Below, piece after piece: positions 60,598 to 64,000 of a DNA stretch of 64,000 bases. The DNA lies in the NCBI RefSeq assembly GCF_030272615.1, contig NC_081412.1, positions 20,499,932-20,563,931 on the forward strand, in the 5' to 3' direction. The notes under the pieces are model-generated. The model had not been told where the DNA came from and did no database searches. It was given only the letters and a program-made list of their open reading frames with translations. The position numbers and the translations under genes are program-made. The stretch's first letter is position 1, and each line of letters begins with the position of its first letter. The stretch comes from Cryptomeria japonica. Its lineage: Eukaryota > Streptophyta > Pinopsida > Cupressales > Cupressaceae.

Positions 60598-62110
60598 ACT
60601 ACCCTAATTCTATTCCTAGTGGAGTTAAATAAAATGTACCTAACCTTAGAGGACAAAGATATGAATGAACAAAAAAAATTAGCAATAATATAATGAGTTA
60701 ATTAGAGATTATGAGACTAAGTAGAAGACGTTGTCATTTTAAGATTTTTTACAATCTTTGAAATAAGATTCTAGGATTTGGTTCTCTAATCCACATATGC
60801 ATTGTGTTTCTTCATTAAAAGAGTTCAAATTAATATTTATTGATCAACTTGATGCAAGAACTAATGTATTCTAATTGATGAACAAAACTGTTGACATTTG
60901 TAACAAGGTTTAAGATGAGCTAGTTCTATTACTAAGCTTGATGCTAAAAAATATAGTGGAGCATATTCGATAAAATGTCATACCTAATGATGTAATGTGT
61001 ATGATATTATACCTAGGTGCATTTGATGAAGAGATGAATTTCTTAGTGAGAGATGAAGATACTTCAACAATCCATCATATATTTTATATGGCTAGAGATA
61101 TAGAGAAAAAATTAAAGTATTCAATAATAAAGGCACATATGTCTACAGTTGTGAAGAATTATAAAATATCTCATGCAAATGAAAAATATAGATCAAAGAA
61201 TAAAAATGATTGCCAAGATAAATGTAATTTCCCTATTATAGTTAATTCATTATTACATGATCTAAATCAATATAAGATCCAATTAGAATTGAAGATGTCT
61301 ACATGTGACATTGATTAAATATGTTCCCTGTCCAATAACTATTTGATACAAAATGGCATGAAGGACAATCACCATTTGATTTGTATCCATATTTTATGGG
61401 GATTTTTTGGAAATAAAAAACAATTGTAGAGTAAGAAAATTGAACCACTACAAAGGGTGGTCAAACCCCTTGAGGACTCAATAACCTTCTCTCCACTTCA
61501 TGAAAACCTTTGGGTTTCTCTAACCTCTAAGTTCGCTCACTAGGATGGAAAAGTAAGAAAATAGGTATATGATGATAGATAAAAATATTTTAACTACAGA
61601 GGTTGAAAGTACAAGCTACCGAGATCACCTAGACAAGTTTGTATGCTCTTGGTCTAGGACATACTCATGGGTCAAGGACAATAGCGCAATGTGCAAGTGT
61701 CTTGTATGGACAAGGTACCGAAACCCATACCAAAAAGTATAGAATAACTAGTATTTCCTTTTATGCTATGAATGCTATGAAAACAACAGACTAGTAACTA
61801 TCAGAATGCAAAGGATTAATGAAATAACAAGGAACATATAGAAATACTCCATATGGACTAATGTATGAACTCTCCATCAAATGTCACATTCTTCTATGTC
61901 AAGCCTACACACATACAACCAATAACAAAAATGTTGGGTGCCTTTGATTTAGAATTTTTCAACAATCAAGCCCCTATTTTGGTGTTTCTACCTCCATGGA
62001 CAACCAAATAGATAGATTTGATAAAATGATGATTAAAATGAAGAAGAAGATGCAACAAATGATATGCTAACTCAAAGATAATGAAATGAACAATGTAATA
62101 AACTATAGAT
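60598..62110 (+). repeat. Tandem unit B with degenerate gag-like frame
   Basis: Same order as unit A. Open stretch 60995-61318 reads YLGAFDEEMNFLVRDED and FYMARDIEKKLKYS. It differs from A at many positions and by small indels, so the duplication is old. No stop-free gag. Confidence 0.55.
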
Positions 62111-62352
62111 GATGGGATTTTCTACTCTCAAAGTGATGAACTTCAAGGAACAAACCAACCTTCACTCTTCCTAACTTTACTAGTTCTCTAGTGAACTAGG
62201 GGATGCAAACTATAAAACTAAGCAAACAAGCCATAGAGAAAGCTCTAAATGGCCTCTGTTAAGTCTTTGTTCTCAATACGAATGCACAAAATTGGGACAC
62301 CAGTGTGGTGTGCTAACATCTTGTATGGACAAAGTATAGAGACCGTACATGT

Positions 62353-64000
62353 AATGCCCCTCCCTGATTCATCTTGTCTTTCTAAATATCTATGGATTAG
62401 ATTGATCTAGCTTAGTCTACTTTATGATGATTTGTTGGTATCATGCTATGTACTAACCCTATTTCATGATTGAATTGGATATGAAGATGGATCTATATTC
62501 AATGATTTATATGTGTTCATTATTCATGATGGATCACATTGCTTACGGGATTTTGATGATATTATGATTACGCTAACCCTACTCTATGATTGTGATGTCT
62601 GAATTTATGTTATGACGTTTGAGATTGTCTTCTAGTGTCTTCATGATTAGAGATGATGGCATACCACTCATTACGAGAATGATATGAGGTTGTGATTCTC
62701 TATCGCTTACCTGATCATTTATGATGTATATGTGTTGTATATATGTTGTGCATTGTGTGTAGTGGTGATGTAGGATTGCAGGTACTAGACACCGACTCCA
62801 CCTGGTCTTACAGGTTTGAGCGTCTCTTATCACAATGGCAAGTTGTCAGAGATGGCATGTGTTTCCCTCTCATACTTTAGGCTTAAGTTGTCTACCTTGT
62901 CAGTTGTTTCATGGCGCAAGTTGGTGGTTAGAGTATTGTGTCGATGTCTGACCCTACGTTGGGTTTCTTGAGGTGTTGTGAGTATGTGATTTATATGTAA
63001 TTAACATTCGATTAGTATAGTATTAATACTATAGCTGATTTATTTGATGGTTTGATTATCTGATTACTATTTAGTTGGTTATTTAATATTTATTTCTATT
63101 GGCTTGGTTAATGATTAATTGAGCTTGATTTATTTAATTAATTGACTTATTACTGGCTATTTATTTATTTAATTTATTTAGTGTTTAATTGGTTATTTAA
63201 TATTTAATTTATTATTGAGATTTTATAATTATTTAATTGAGATTAATTTATTGGTTTATTTGATTTATTGCTTAATCAATTATTTTATTATTCATTTATT
63301 GTTTAATGATTATTTATTTATTATTTAGTTGATTTATTATTTATAGTTTATTTATTTATTTATTGTTTAATTGATGATTGAGTATTTATGCTTGTCCGTA
63401 CATTTGCTTATCTATTATCCATTTTGCTTATTTGTCTGTTGTTTATTTATTTATTTATCTTCTTTATTGTTTATTTATTTATTTATTGTTGGGTTATTTA
63501 TTGTTAGTGCTCTGTTTTGCCCTATTTTCAGTTGTTATTTTAGTTTATAACTTTATGTTTTTGTCCTATTTTTATAAAACTCAACTATATTTGCTAAATA
63601 GAAGAATTAAAGAATTGCAAAAGAATGGTGATGATTGATAACTTCTACAAACTACAATATGTAGAAGATATAGATTTTCTCACAAGGCATTCTCACTATT
63701 TCACCAAATGAAACAAATAAGCATTCTACCCTATCAAGTCATACTTGTCAATGTAGTCTGGGTCAATACAAAAAATGGGTATTATTAAACAGGGTATGGG
63801 CATCCATCAAAGCATAAGAGAAACAAAAAAAATTCCTAGATATTAGAATTGAAATTGCTCTGGTAGACATGTATACAAAATTTTGAAGTGTAGCCAAGGC
63901 CAACAAATATTTGAGAAGATGCCTCAAAGAGATGTGTTCTCAAGGATTGCAATGATTGTAGGACACATATACAATAAATTTGCTGAAAAATATTATAGAC
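62353..64000 (+). mobile_element. Possible gypsy LTR, start only
   Basis: tgtaatgcccctccctg at 62353 is a typical LTR start of plant gypsy elements. It is followed after about 650 bp by a long TTTA/TTAATT-rich block (63000-63500) like those in the other gypsy LTRs here. The end is not visible in the window, and 63500-64000 shows no coding region. 62111-62352 is non-coding DNA. Confidence 0.35.

Noticed and set aside
62579-62833. Minus-strand 84-codon frame
   Set aside because: No domain, lies inside the presumed gypsy LTR.
17172-63500. Direct repeats of taaataaat/ttatttatt type considered as CRISPR-like or centromeric arrays
   Set aside because: These are low-complexity blocks of gypsy LTRs with no regular spacer structure; the genome is a plant's.

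Overview
This is plant nuclear DNA, almost certainly from a conifer. The only host gene I can assemble is a terpene synthase with ten exons and nine introns. That architecture, an RR(x)8W motif and a 605-residue length fit the gymnosperm TPS-d mono/sesquiterpene synthases. The rest is long, AT-rich, gene-poor DNA full of nested Ty1/copia and Ty3/gypsy LTR elements, LINE 3' ends, solo LTRs, satellite arrays and a degraded DNA transposon. I cannot name the species; a cupressophyte-like conifer is only a guess.

Layout. 1-3170: two copies of an unclassified LINE-like repeat. 3190-13950: a tandem segmental duplication. Copy A (3190 to about 10000) carries the terpene synthase gene (3724-6720, +) and has since gained a LINE (7459-9252) and a hAT-like MITE (9555-9852). 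Copy B (10925 to about 13950) keeps the promoter region and the last two exons only, so it is an internally deleted pseudogene. Empty sites in copy B confirm both insertions in copy A. 14693-17171: a solo LTR with a perfect 5-bp TSD, sitting inside the LTR of a degenerate, pol-less gypsy element on the minus strand (about 14.3-23.49 kb). That element's gag region is partly duplicated and holds a foreign coding fragment in opposite orientation.

About 25.8-49.4 kb: a mosaic that I interpret as one very large, dead DNA transposon. Six copies of a near-perfect 20-bp palindrome (aaaatcggatatccgatttt) punctuate it. It carries a DDE-like transposase gene on + (37.9-39.5 kb) and a convergent multi-exon gene on - (48.57-46.66 kb). 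It also holds a 3.7-kb GGTCATATGGTGTCC satellite bounded by inverted GA/CT tracts, and a 360-bp tandem repeat. A copia element (29888-37429, minus) has split the satellite, and a truncated gypsy element (41784 to about 45612) has split the 360-bp array.

49435-57760: a LINE 3'-end fragment split by an LTR-to-LTR copia element on + (49840-57203, TSD ccttt). 58591-62110: a tandem pair of about 1.5-kb units with degenerate gag-like coding. From 62353: a probable gypsy LTR.

The terpene synthase is the only gene here that looks functional. All transposable-element genes contain stops or frameshifts. Many of the stops are CAG-to-TAG or TGG-to-TAG changes, as expected from decay of methylated cytosines.
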